Positions 43,001-56,048 of a stretch of 64,000 nt of DNA are shown here, in pieces. The stretch spans positions 60,094,409 through 60,158,408 of the forward strand of contig NC_060062.1 in assembly GCF_020283565.1 (NCBI RefSeq), given 5' to 3'. Source of the DNA: Trifolium pratense. Its lineage: Eukaryota > Streptophyta > Magnoliopsida > Fabales > Fabaceae. Positions within the stretch are counted from its first letter, which is position 1; every line of letters begins with the position of its first letter. The notes under the pieces were generated by a model. That model ran no database searches and was not told the DNA's origin. It saw only the letters and a program-made list of their open reading frames with translations. The position numbers and the translations under genes are program-made.

Positions 43001-46000
43001 AATTTTCCCGCTCTCATTTCCAGTGTTGCCAAAAATAGTTACAATAGCATTTTTTTGGCTCTCACGCACAAGAACAACCGGAGCTTCCCCGTATATCAAA
43101 CTGGTCTCAGGCTTCAAAACATCAATAGAACCAGGGAAAAAATGGTTAATAAGGTCAATGGTGCTCTGGGATAATTTCAACACTCCAGCATGAGTCCGAA
43201 AGTTTTGATTCAACATAAATGTTTTTGAAACTTTCATTTTATCTTTTCCTTTGGTAGAAGTACTGCCCTGTGATTCTTGCACAAACTTATTGTAAAAGAG
43301 AGTTTTTATATCCTGGAACCTAAAATCAATTCCCCTTGCTATGGTTTGAGCAGTATCCCCACAAAAAACAAAGCCTGATTCTACATTTCGACACACATAC
43401 TTGAATAAAGAAATTTGACTCATGGTTAGATCCTGCACTTCGTCTATATATACATACTTCATTTCATCACCCTCATATTTGTTAATTCTGAGTCGGCAAT
43501 GAATGTCAGCAACAATATCAGCCAAATCAAATTCCTCTTTTTCCATCTTCATTTTTTCATACCTTTCATAAATATCATATACGGTCTTCTTATCCTCCTG
43601 CCTTAAACTTGAGGCTCGTTCAGTCAAGGAAAGATAATCGTCGACACAGCTTAACTTCCCCTCATCATGTTCCAAAGATTGCAGGCCCCCTTTTATATGC
43701 GACACTATTTCAGTGAACACTCTGCATGAATCTAGTTTCCTGGTATCACGGGAATTGAAATGTGGCCAATATGATGAGACAAACCTCTCATAAGTCACCT
43801 GCTTCTTCCTTATCAAAGTCTCCAAAGCAACAGATCCTACACCAGTGTTCTTACTAAATCTTTCAAAATAAGAATTCCCCACGGTCCCATCAAGCATCAT
43901 TAGAAATTTCTGAAATGTAATCACAAGTGGATATGATTCAGTTGGAATATCAAGAAAAGAATCTGGTATATTCTTAAACTGTATTGATGTATCAAAATCA
44001 ACTATATCTTCCTCAATAGAACAGCTTTCTGCGGAAATATCCCCATCATATATGAATCTGTACGCACAACATAAGTAATATTAGATGCCAATTAAATACT
44101 CCATAGAAGACTAAAAAATAAATAAAATTTAAGTGAACTCAGCGAAAAAACATGAGGGACATAATTATTTCAAAAGATCCGCACATGTGATATTACAATG
44201 GTTACTAAAATCAGGGAGTTACAACACCATTACCTAAATTTCTTGAGTTGAAAGCAAGCCTAAATATTGTAATCTCAGAAGAAATTTAATATATACCAAG
44301 ACACTAGATTCACTATTATGGGGGCAGTTAACACGAAGTGAAGGAGATACAAGGTGAGTTAGTAGTCAAAAAACACCTAGCTAAAGATTGACTATATAAA
44401 AGACAGTGAAATTTACAAAGTTTGAGGGGCTTCCATCTACCGGTGTATGCACCTTATCGTTCATTCATGTTGGGGTGAAAGCATTCATGTTTAAACATAC
44501 TTTAGTCTAAAAATCCATACTCCTAAAAAGAATATTGTTTTGTAAATACGTACGATAAAAATTACAAAATTATATAATTAATGATAAAAATCAACATAAT
44601 AGATCCCAAAATAATTACAAGAAGAAAACTGTAAAATGATGTATGCCACCAACAAAAATTCTATGAAAATGAAATTTAACATGAATTTATTAAAAATACA
44701 ACAACACAAATAAAACAACAGAGCAGATATAGTTAAAAGAATCCCATAAGGTCCTAGTATTATATACAAGCCATTTTAACAGTAATTTATTTAACAAGAC
44801 AGAAAAGTTGATAGTCTGAAGTAGAAGTTACATACCTTTTCATTCTAACAACATGCTTTTTCACTGCTTGGCAAAGTTTAGGACTCGCGGTTACAAATAG
44901 TTGGCGTAAGACAGTACCATCATTCCGACCAGTGTGCAATTTCTCCTTTGCCAATAACTTCATGGTCAAAACAGTGGTTTTCCCTGTACCAGAGCGAGCC
45001 AATACAAATGTACTTCTAGGAAAGAGTATTATATCATGTTCTTCATCTGATGGTTCAAATGGAAGTTCAGATTCATTACTATTACTATCTGAGAGCAGGT
45101 GGCGAACCACAACAGATGATAAAGAATAGAATTTCATCAGCAAAAAACTCTCCTCAACCTTTGAATTCTCAACATATATTCTTTGATCGCAACAACCTTC
45201 CCCGGCTTCATTTCCATTATTATCAAGATTCTTAATTCTTATGATTTCTTTTGATTTTTCCCAAATCACTGGGATCTCTTTCTTCCTAGAAAAGAAGTAA
45301 AACACAAGATATCAGTTAAAGCATCTTAGGTGTAACAAAATGCAAATCAAAGTACTTACCCATCCGACTTTTGCTCATTGCAGAGACTTATAAAATCATC
45401 AGTATAGCTTCCAAAAATTCCATCAAGATGCTTCACTACTTTAGGAATATCCTCTGGAGGTAGAATATCCCATATCCTTAAAATTTGAGTGAAATCCAAT
45501 ATGTCCTTTGAATAAACAACAAAGCGACCTTCAACATTATATTGCTTTAACATTTGGGATGAATTTCCACAAAGCAGGTCCACTTTTTTACTTTTTGGTC
45601 TCCACCCTCTAGAGAGTCTGATTAAGAGCTTAATGACCAAATTCTTTGTATGCTTTGATCGAAGATTTGTAAACGACTTTCGAAAGTTATCACTGAAAAG
45701 AACCTGCACAAACATAGAAGGAGGAATATGAACTAAAGGTCAAGCAAATGATCACAATAAATAATATTACAAGATCAGCAATTCAAATACCTTCCATTCA
45801 GAGTTTCTAAAAATGACACTGTCAACATTAATCAAATCATCAAGTTGGTCCAGCTTTCTCTTGGCATCCAATATACCTTCCGCTAAATCGTTGTCTTCAT
45901 CCGCATTAAAAAAACATTGACGGTTTTTAGCATCAAGCACCAAAGATTTCCATACACTTTCCTCATTTTCTAGGGTCCTTTCATTTCCCAATATCCATAA

Positions 46001-49000
46001 ACAATGCCTGTTGAATATGAAAGAAAAAGCATTGTTGGAAAAAAAAATTAACAAATAAATGCATTTGTAACAGTACTTAGTAGGTTCTACCTAGCCCTAG
46101 TAAGAGCAACATTAGTTCTTTGGTCGTTTGAGATGAACTGGAGTGAAGTACTGCAATCAGCTCTAACTGTTGATAAGATGATAATGTCTTGCTCTCCACC
46201 CTGAAAACCATCAATTGTTTTTACCTTCACATCAAAACCTTCATACTTATCATACTTCTGTCCCAGCATATCCTGAATTGTAGCAACTTGGGCAGCATCT
46301 GGAGACACTACACCTATACTGAGTTTCTCCTTTGAGACAGTCCATTCTGCATCATTCCAGGTAAAATGCATTAAGCAGGTCATATTTTTCTATAAGAAAA
46401 TATGTTAAGACTAATAAAGCATTACATATTTTTTATAATATCAATGTATGCAACATTTTTATCATGTACTTTTTGTCATTTCCTTGAGGGTAGTTATAGG
46501 AAAAGATCATTTTAAAATATAAAACATTATAAATACAATGAAAAAACAAATTGCAACCAAAAAACAATGAAAAAATTATCTTCTTATTAACCTGCTACGC
46601 AAGGAAAACGAAAACACAATAACATGATACATGACTGTTAAATTTAATACATTAAAAGCAAATTCTAGGAATATTTCCTCTAGTGACTAGTATACGGAAT
46701 GAGTAAATTCTAACATGACAAATCACAGCATAGGATTCATATACATACAAACCTGTAAAACATTTTTTGATTATTTTCATCACAACTGCCACTTCAACCA
46801 TATTTATCCGGCTTCGTCCAGCATCATCAAACTCTTTGGTGCTACCATTTATATTTATAAAGGAATATGGACCAAACATTTTCCCCGCGATATATTTTTT
46901 GTTGTAGTTCTTTGCAGTAACATTTGGAGCATCAACAATTCGGTTTGAATGGAACTGTGAATTTGGGAAGGAACGGATTGCTGGATGCATCCTGTATTGG
47001 ATATTGAGGAAGTGATTTGGATGACCCAATCTGCTTAGTCTCGCAAATAAACTTCTTCCTAGACCGGCGTTTGAAGAAACCTTTGACATATTAAGGATGA
47101 GCATTAGTATTAATTGTAAAAATGTAATTGTAAAAATGTGAGTACTGTGGTACTAAGTTAACTAAATAAGACATTTTTGGAATACATACACTACTTTCAA
47201 CAAATGCCGGTAGTTGGTAGTCATCTCCAACAAGAATGGCATGGTTTATGTTCGGAAGTAGTATAGGTATGATGGATTCACACTCCTTCAACTGTGCAGC
47301 TTCATCAATCACTAAAACATCTAGAGGTTCCATGGGAACAGTATGCAGCTTGAAGGAGCTAGAAGCAGTGGAAAATATTAATGAAGACGCTTTTAAACAG
47401 AACTCCTTGATTGACTCTTCACTCACATCAACTGGAAGGTCGAGGGCACCAAGTGAAACTGCAAGGGTTTTTAAGAGAAAAAGGCATTTAGTTCTGAACT
47501 GGTGCAAAGGGTATTCAGCAGCGCTTAGAACCGACTCAACAGAACTATCTTGACTTTCTGGAGGAGAGAAAAGTTCTTTCAGTTGTTCTTCAGAATAAGT
47601 ATTATTTTCAGACAACAAAACTTGAAATGAAGCAAGAGAGCCAATAAGACTGGCCAAATTTTCCAAATTATGTTCCTTAATACAACTTCTGGCTATATGA
47701 GTACGTAAAATGGAAATACATTTTTTGAGGGGCAATGCTATAGACTGAAACCTTTGTCTGACAAACTCGATGAATGATTTGGGCATCCCCACACCAGATT
47801 CCGAAGGATTGTCATCTTTTGCCCTGTTAGAATTATTAACATTAATTTCTTGTTCCTTTCCCGTCTCATTCTCAATGAATGTATCATAATTGGAAACACA
47901 GTTTTCCAGAAGAGCAATCATTGAATCAAAACAATATTTCCAACCATTAAGTGGGGTGAAACACAGTATGAGCTGCTTGACACGATAGTCCAAATATATC
48001 TCTTCAATTTCTGCACCAACTTTGAGCTGCTCATGATTCCCAAACAATAGCATGTCTCCTAAATTACAGAACAAAGCATCGGAATTTCCATCAAATGATT
48101 CTCTCACCGTACTCAAGACACGCGATGCCACTTCCTTAATGGCAACATTAGTTTGAGCACAAACAAGAGTCCTACGGTTCATTTTTAATAGAGCAAAAAG
48201 CAGTGTGCCCAAAGTTTTTGTTTTACCAGTTCCCGGTGGTCCGCAAATAAGATCCACGGTAGACTCATAATTACGCTGAACGGAAGAAAGGCAAGCACCA
48301 ATTGCCTTGTTTTGTGACTCATTCAACTTGGATGACAACCTTTGATATGCTTTATCATCCCTAAGAGTGTCAGTCTTCGTTGAACTGTAAGGACCGCTTT
48401 TGTCAATCTGCACACCAACATACATCGGCAAAAACTAAATGTCAAAACATGTCATACTTAGAAATAGCCACGGACTCAATAACAATAAACTAGAAAATGT
48501 CATTCACAAATTCATAAATAACTAAGCAATACAACTTCTAACTACATTCTTTCTTTCTAACAAAGTGTTAAAATAACTGTAACTATAACAAACAATCAAC
48601 AACAAATATCAAGATAACCAAAACTTCACTACAGTGATTATGCTTCATTATAGTACAAGTTAACAATACAAAAGTTTGATGGTAAAAACTGACTCAAATC
48701 CTTAACAAAATATAAATTTCTTACCACATCACTAGCACGCAAAATCTTCTCAATCAACTTGGAATGTCCATCCATATGCAGCGCATTCCATATCCTTCTA
48801 TTAGGCGTTATATTCGTCAAGAATATAATAAACAGAGACTTTGGCACCATTTCATCAATGTCTCGAGAAGCAATCACTTTAAAAGTAGTACCAAACTCAT
48901 TATGCTTGATCTCTTCACCAAGAATCCCAGTGGACAACACAAAACTCCACATCTTTCCTGATCTTGTTAAATCTTCAACAGTTTCGGGTTTAAAATCGGC

Positions 49001-49489
49001 CAAAATAAAAACATCTCCAAACAATGTTCTGTATAACTCTTTTCCATAACCAGAAGAGGCATTTTTCCAGGTATTAGTTTTGACAACATAGTGATTCCTC
49101 CTATCACGTGATTCTGAGGTTTGCTTTTCAACAGAAACCACTTCAGCATAAGGTGAACTAGACAAATTGTTCATAGAAGAACATAGATTTGCTCTAGTTT
49201 CATCCAACAAAGGATACAGAAATGACTTCAAATATTTTTCAGAAGATTCAAAATATAAATCAATAGATTTCACCTACAAAAACAGACATAGAAATGCAAT
49301 GAAAAAAAGAACAAGAAGAAGAAGAAAGATAATGTTTGTGATAGAGTAAGAGAAGAAAGATGAAACCTGCTCTATGTAAAGATTTTCCTTGAAGATTTCT
49401 TGAAGAGACCAAGAAAAAATGGTTTTGATGAAGGTGTGATCATCAGTATTCTTCTTCTTCTTTCTTGAAGTTGAACTTGAAAGATTCAT
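40065..49489 (-). CDS. Double SF1 helicase protein: UPF1/SEN1-type plus UvrD-type (TRANK1-like)
   Basis: Fourteen exons in transcript order: 49489-49367, 49273-48725, 48407-47190, 47080-46753, 46346-46091, 46007-45791, 45703-45360, 45285-44836, 44057-42875, 42788-42432, 42177-41943, 41274-40646, 40530-40412, 40263-40065. They sum to 6207 bases (2068 residues), every intron is GT-AG, and all phases close. First helicase: GPPGTGKT (about 280-287), [41 protein letters not shown]. Second: ARSGTGKTT (about 1110), [46 protein letters not shown] helical TPR-like tail (about 1690-1900) precedes a Lys-rich end ([11 protein letters not shown]). Both ATPase cores look complete. Plant databases label such proteins 'TPR and ankyrin repeat-containing protein 1-like'; I see no ankyrin repeats. 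The biochemical role is unknown; RNA/DNA unwinding is inferred from the motifs. Confidence 0.93.
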
Positions 49490-49622
49490 TGTGTAATGGT
49501 TTTCAACAGAGGTTTCAACAGAGGTTTCTTGAACACAAATGCATTTTATGAAATAGTCTTTTCTTTTTTATGAAATAGTTTTAGTACGGTAAAGATTTGA
49601 GTGAGATTTTTTTTGGTACAAA
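49490..49622 (-). promoter_or_regulatory. 5' flank of the helicase gene
   Basis: The short unique stretch between the ATG and the first 583-bp repeat. It contains a partial extra copy of the repeat head (GATTTGAGTGAGATTTTTTT at 49597). No clear TATA box, so promoter activity probably extends into the repeat. Confidence 0.4.
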
Positions 49623-51371
49623 GATTTGAGTGAGATTGTGTTTTGAATTTTGGGAAAATTAGTAACTTTTCTTTTTTTGGTTACAAATTTGGATTTACTA
49701 GTATTTACTTTTTTGCTTAAGATTAATTTTTCTGTACTACTACTACTTATTTATTTATTTATTTATTAAAAAAATAGTGGATTTTGGTTGGAATATAATT
49801 TTTTGGTTCCTTTTCTTCCTTAACAAGTTTGCAGGAAGTTGTACCGGATTTTGTCTCATTGTAACCACACTCTGCGCCACTCTCTTTTCCTTAGTGACAC
49901 AGAGAAACAGAATGCAAGAAGAATAGAGAGACATGGCATACTGCTACCTTCTCCATGTAACCTTAATTAGTGAAAAGGAATCAAAGGAAATCATATGATC
50001 AATGTATGATAGTAACCAATCAATTTCAAAATATATTTAATTTATGGCAATTGCTAATTTAGACCCTTGTTGGGTCTAAATTAGCAAGGTGCACTTTTTC
50101 AGTTGGACAAAAATACCCTTTCTTTTTTAAAAAAAAATTAAAAAAATCATATTGACGCGGCTCCAGTGTCGCGCGCCTACCGCAGGACCACCGTTACAGA
50201 CCGTTGATTTGAGTGAGATTGTGTTTTGAATTTTGGGAAAATTAGTAACTTTTCTTTTTTTGGTTACAAATTTGGATTTACTAGTATTTACTTTTTTGCT
50301 TAAGATTAATTTTTCTGTACTACTACTACTTATTTATTTATTTATTTATTAAAAAAATAGTGGATTTTGGTTGGAATATAATTTTTTGGTTCCTTTTCTT
50401 CCTTAACAAGTTTGCAGGAAGTTGTACCGGATTTTGTCTCATTGTAACCACACTCTGCGCCACTCTCTTTTCCTTAGTGACACAGAGAAACAGAATGCAA
50501 GAAGAATAGAGAGACATGGCATACTGCTACCTTCTCCATGTAACCTTAATTAGTGAAAAGGAATCAAAGGAAATCATATGATCAATGTATGATAGTAACC
50601 AATCAATTTCAAAATATATTTAATTTATGGCAATTGCTAATTTAGACCCTTGTTGGGTCTAAATTAGCAAGGTGCACTTTTTCAGTTGGACAAAAATACC
50701 CTTTCTTTTTTAAAAAAAAATTAAAAAAATCATATTGACGCGGCTCCAGTGTCGCGCGCCTACCGCAGGACCACCGTTACAGACCGTTGATTTGAGTGAG
50801 ATTGTGTTTTGAATTTTGGGAAAATTAGTAACTTTTCTTTTTTTGGTTACAAATTTGGATTTACTAGTATTTACTTTTTTGCTTAAGATTAATTTTTCTG
50901 TACTACTACTACTTATTTATTTATTTATTTATTAAAAAAATAGTGGATTTTGGTTGGAATATAATTTTTTGGTTCCTTTTCTTCCTTAACAAGTTTGCAG
51001 GAAGTTGTACCGGATTTTGTCTCATTGTAACCACACTCTGCGCCACTCTCTTTTCCTTAGTGACACAGAGAAACAGAATGCAAGAAGAATAGAGAGACAT
51101 GGCATACTGCTACCTTCTCCATGTAACCTTAATTAGTGAAAAGGAATCAAAGGAAATCATATGATCAATGTATGATAGTAACCAATCAATTTCAAAATAT
51201 ATTTAATTTATGGCAATTGCTAATTTAGACCCTTGTTGGGTCTAAATTAGCAAGGTGCACTTTTTCAGTTGGACAAAAATACCCTTTCTTTTTTAAAAAA
51301 AAATTAAAAAAATCATATTGACGCGGCTCCAGTGTCGCGCGCCTACCGCAGGACCACCGTTACAGACCGTT
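49623..51371. repeat. Three tandem copies of a 583-bp unit
   Basis: Units at 49623-50205, 50206-50788 and 50789-51371. The spacing is exactly 583 in both steps and I see no differences between copies. Each starts GATTTGAGTGAGATTGTG and ends CCGTTACAGACCGTT. The flank after the third copy starts GATTT, shared with the unit head, so the joins share a 5-base microhomology. Each unit has an inverted repeat (TTGCTAATTTAGACCC ... GGGTCTAAATTAGCAA) and a GC-rich stretch TGTCGCGCGCCTACCGC. It sits in the 5' region of the helicase gene. Confidence 0.97.
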
Positions 51372-53083
51372 GATTTCCATCAGACGGCCAAGAGATGATC
51401 TCATCATGGTTGTCTGATCCATCAGACAGCCCAGATCATCCAGATCCATGATAAGCCAGCGCGTGCACCACACTGGATCACGCCGGAGAGAAAATTTTAT
51501 TTTTAAAAAAGCAGGACACGTGTCAACTGCTGGTTGGTTGGCGTGTTTTGTTTCCATTTAATACTTTTAAACTCAATTATTTCGGACCAGGATCGGGCAC
51601 TAATTTTAATAGTTCGTTTTTTATCTGAGCTTTTTAGCCCGGCCAGACGAAGTTCAAAGCCCGACAACCCGTATCGGACCAGAATCGAGCACTAATTTTA
51701 ATAGTCCGTTTTTTATCAGAGCAAATTAACTATTTGAGTTTAATATCTTTGGTTATCTCTAAATTATTTTTTATATAAATAATAATGTGTAGTTTAAAAT
51801 ACATTTATTACATTATAAATGGTTCCTTTTGCTGTCAAAAATAAAGAAAAAATAAAAAATCTCTATGTAGTTTATTTTGGGTACATCCTTTATTACCAAG
51901 AGTTTTATTTATTGTTGTAATATAGTAATAGTACAGGGCTTGTTGTCATCTTTATGTACCAAAAAAAAAAAAAAATATAGTAATAGTACAATCTATCCTG
52001 CTGCTGCTGCATGAGAAATGAAAAGAAACATTGAGTTGAGAGTTGAGGTACAGTACAGCTAGAGCCTAGAGCAATGACGCTTGCAATATTGTGGCAACAA
52101 CGCACACCAAAAATACACACACAGCACAGCAGCCAATAACGGGCTGAAAAATGAGAACATGAATTTTGTCTTTTGTGGAGAGAGATTTTTCTTATCAAAA
52201 TTATCATTTTTGTCCCTAAGAATATGTAGGTTCATATTAGTCTTTAATTTAATTAAAAACACAATTTATTAATTCTTAATTCTTCACAAAATTTTACCCT
52301 AAATATTTAAAATTAACCCTAATTAATGCTGCATAAGAAATGAAAATGAGAGAGAGATGAGACAGGTAGAGAAATAAAGTTGAATTTGAACACGTACAGT
52401 ACAGAATCTTGCTTTGCGGCAATAACGGGCGTGACAAAGCACACACAGACACAAGGACGACGGACGAGTTTGTTGCAAACAAATGTGGATTGTGCAAAAA
52501 CGGTAAATGAATTTTTTGTCTTTTTTGAGAGAAGTAACATAATTGTGATTAGCAAACTAGCTTGCTCTTATCCCTATAACCTATAGCCTATGAATTAATT
52601 TATTTAATAATGGATATGTATCACTGGCTAAACTATGAGGATACTTTTTAAACTAATTAATAATTCATCCCTCCCAAAATAATTGTCACATTTTACTACT
52701 GCGCTTTTGTCGATATACAATTTTGATCATTAATATTTTTAGTTATGTATTATTAAAAATTATGAAAATTTGATATTTTGATAGTACTCATCGAGACAAA
52801 TCTAACAAGATTTCATATGCTAATATTTATCTTATCTTTATACATTAGTAAAAAAATTAAGAATTTCTCTTATCTTTATACATTAGTAGAAAAATTAACT
52901 ACACTTAACTTTAATAAAAAAAAAAAAACTACGCTTAACTAAATTTATTAAACACCACGTAAACCATTATTTTTTCTTATATTTATGTTCGGAGTAAGTA
53001 AATATTTAAGGGTTACGACAACAGACTCACATTCACACTCACACTCAAAATATTTATCGCAGACTCACATTAACCAAAAGGAT
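51372..53083. other. Intergenic mosaic of locally duplicated segments
   Basis: 51565-51720 has two copies of a GGACCAG-ATCG-GCACTAATTT phrase. 51725-52210 is repeated at 63470-63920, and partly at 54415-54600. 52301-52445 has an inverted copy at 55190-55300. I see no gene. Confidence 0.6.
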
Positions 53084-53259
53084 TTAATTGATATGCACCG
53101 ACGGTGTAAAATAGTTTTGCACTGTCAACCAATACCAACCATGTTTTTCACCACATCACCTCACTCCACCCCACTTTCTTGATATGACATGGCAAAATAA
53201 TAGTTGTTTATTGGATGATTGTGCAAAACTATTTTACACCGTCGGTGCATATCAATTAA
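53084..53259. mobile_element. MITE with TTAATTGATATGCACC ends
   Basis: Arms of about 40 bp: TTAATTGATATGCACCGACG at left and its inverse at right, through GTGTAAAATAGTTTTGCAC. About 176 bp, noncoding centre rich in CACC and CCAACC. The TSD is not resolved because the ends themselves are TTAA-like. Confidence 0.75.
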
Positions 53260-53636
53260 ACTCTAACCAAAATTGTTACGACGACGTACTGAATTGGAGA
53301 TACATATAAAGAGATAGATATTTAAGGACAACGGATTAAACGTACTCAATATAGTTTTGATTAAAAATAATTTTACCCATATTCTAATTTTATTCATACT
53401 AATGACCTGACTGGCACGTTCCAGGTTCGTATATGTGATCCAATCTTTTTATTTTGTTTGTAAAATATGACAAAGTTAAAGTTAATTATTATAAAATTAA
53501 ACTATATAATAAAATACTTAAAATCATCAATAATAGATTAAGAACTAATATTTGCACCAATATGTATGTACGATAGACTTACGATCATCAATAATAAACT
53601 TAAAACTAATATTTACCTTAATATTTGTATTGTATA

Positions 53637-53942
53637 CTTCCTCCCGACACAAATATAAGAAAAAAAAACACTTCAAATTTTGGACACAAAGATAAATAAA
53701 ATTTAACTACTTTTAAACTAATTAATACTACTATTCCTAATATACCCTTATTTAATCACTTACACTTATTTTACTTTTCAAAAGTTTATGTGATTTCCAA
53801 GGTATAAATCACTTTTCAAAGGGTAATATAGTAAACTTAACTCATGTTTTGCATTAAATCAACAAAATTAACTACACTTAACTAAATTTCTTAAACACCC
53901 CATAAATAATTATTTTCTTCTTATATTTGTGTCCGAAAGAAG
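53637..53942. mobile_element. Stowaway-like MITE
   Basis: Ends CTTCCTCCCGACACAAATAT and the inverse ...ATATTTGTGTCCGAAAGAAG, flanked by TA on both sides. About 306 bp, AT-rich. Confidence 0.7.
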
Positions 53943-54815
53943 TACATAATAACTTAAAATCATTTAAAAAAAATATAAAATTATCGACTTATTTACTCAA
54001 GGAGTTTCACAAAGTCTTTATATTTAGAGAAAAAAACTTGTTCAAAATAAATAGATAGTACAAAAGACCAGAGACAATATATTTAATAGGATATCTATCA
54101 TATCCACTCTTCATTTATTTTTTTATACATTAATTTTACGATGAATTTAAAAAATAATTTTTTTTGTTATATATAGGACCAAAGGGAGTAATATTTAATT
54201 ATAAAAAAAAATCAATTTAGTAATTAGACTATCACTCTTTCAAATTTAATCTTTAAATTATTATTTATTTATTTTTGGTATTAACTCTATCGTTCTCAAG
54301 GAATAAATTTCGATTATTAAGAGTTTGGCCGCAAGGTAAGTAAAACCTAGCTAGCCAAAAATTGTTTTCACAAGAAATCGTACTCGGATTTTTCCAAACG
54401 ATTCATCCTAAAGAAGCAAATTAACTATTTGAGCTTAATATCTTTGGTTATCTCTAAATTATTTTTTATATAAATAATAATGTGTAGTTTAAAATACATT
54501 TATTACATTATAAATGGTTCCTTTTGCTGTCAACAATAAAGAAAAAATAAAAATCTTCTATGTAGTTTATTTTGGGTACATCCTTTATTTTGCTGTTTCA
54601 ACTTTATTGTTCTACCTATCTCAATAATTAGGATTAGGATTTAATTTTAAATATTACAATAAATAAAGATTAAATTGGACAATAATTAAAAAATTTTGCC
54701 GATTTGTTTTCCTGTTTTATTTTAGAGATTGTTAGATTATGATACCTCTTTATTGTTGAGAACCTTCTCTTATATTATTCTCATTTTTTTTTATTAATAT
54801 ATAATTTATTTGCCA
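53943..54815. repeat. Local duplicated segment (matches 63005-63630)
   Basis: 53975-54600 matches 63010-63630 in the same order (TTATCGACTTATTTACTCAA, TCGTACTCGGATTTTTCC, TATAAATGGTTCCTTTTGC). Noncoding. One of several segments copied around the exonuclease-like genes. Confidence 0.75.
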
Positions 54816-55110
54816 TTAAATAAAATAATGTGGGTACCACATATATATAATCCACGGATACATCCATTTAATAATGTGCTTGATAGTCGTTAATGGCTTC
54901 ATTGGCATTGTGATACTGATCGTGTCCTTGTAATTCTTGTAGTACAAGGAAATCCTTTGAATTTGTGGGACACCCTTTATTGCTGCCACTTTAGTGGAAA
55001 GAAAGGATATCACAAAGTTCATTCCATCAATTTATTCTCTCTCTCATCATCATCACTCTTAACCGTTTCACCATATTTCTTTTTTTTTGTCTCCATTCAG
55101 TAGTAGTACT

Positions 55111-55281
55111 ATGGCAGCAGCAGCAGCACCACCAGCTGTAGGCTATAGGGATAAGATTCATTTGCCTTATTTGCACAATCCTTATTTGCACAAGCTAGTC
55201 ACGCCCATTATTGCCAGTTTGCCACAAAGCAAGATTCTCTACCAGTCTCAACTCTCATTTTCATTTCTTATGCATCAATAG
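55111..55281 (+). pseudogene. Truncated paralogue of the 60866 gene
   Basis: ATG at 55111 opens MAAAAAPPAV, identical at its start to the gene at 60866, with a similar pyrimidine-rich leader (TCATCACTCTTAACCGTTTC). After ten codons the sequence diverges into a repeat-derived stretch (55190-55300 is an inverted copy of 52301-52445) and stops at 55279-55281. It therefore keeps the promoter region, leader and first codons only. Confidence 0.75.
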
Positions 55282-56040
55282 AATTAATTTTAAATATTAC
55301 AAATATAAATAAAGGTTAAATTGGACAATTAATAATTAATCTTTTAATTTATTTATTAGTTTCATATTCGTCCCTTAATTAATTAACGTTTTAAATTAGT
55401 ATCTTAACTTTAATTATGTTTGTTATAATGATCTATTTTGTTAGTTTTTCACAAAAAATGTTAACTTTGCTTATGTGGCTACTGATGTGGTCACATAACA
55501 CACTGAAACGAGTGTTATGTTGAAAATGAAAATCTGGCAATAGTCATTTTTTATAAGTCATAATCATATTCACTAACACGCTAAGTCATTTACGTGGACT
55601 TATAGTTGTCTTTTATATACATATTTTATTTTATTTTTTTGCTGATGTCCACGATTTAATTTAATTTAATTTTTTTTTTACAAGTAAAATTTTATTTAAT
55701 ATTTAAGCAATGGAAAGTTTGATTGAAATAAAACAGTACAAAGAAAGAACCAACAGAAAACCACCAAATCTATACCCATCGTGTAAGACACTCAAATAAG
55801 TTTTTTTTTTTTTTACACAAACTCAAATAAATTTTTTATTCTCTGTTTTTTTTTTATATGGATTCTCTGAATATTTTATAATGGTTTCTGAATAAATGAA
55901 TTTAGGACTTGTTTTCCTGGCAACTCGTGGTCGTGGATAATTTGGATTGGTTGGATATAGTTGTTAATTAGTTTCTAATGTCATTTAATTTAGGGTTAAA
56001 TATATTTTTGGTCCCTATTGTTTCTTAGAATTTTATTTTT
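55282..56040. other. Duplicated noncoding stretch
   Basis: 55313-55540 is paralogous to 58130-58192 plus 59386-59460 and is the empty site of the Mutator-like element. The rest is AT-rich. 55888-56065 is repeated at 56369-56483. Confidence 0.6.
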
Positions 56041-56048
56041 GGTTCCTG

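Noticed and set aside
42875..49489. Treating the two helicase cores as two separate genes
   Set aside because: The splice phases close through exons 7, 8 and 9 with good GT-AG sites, no promoter-like gap separates them, and the fusion is known in plant TRANK1-like proteins.
52081..52586. Several short ORFs on both strands
   Set aside because: They lie in duplicated noncoding segments; the copy at 63.7 kb does not keep the frames.
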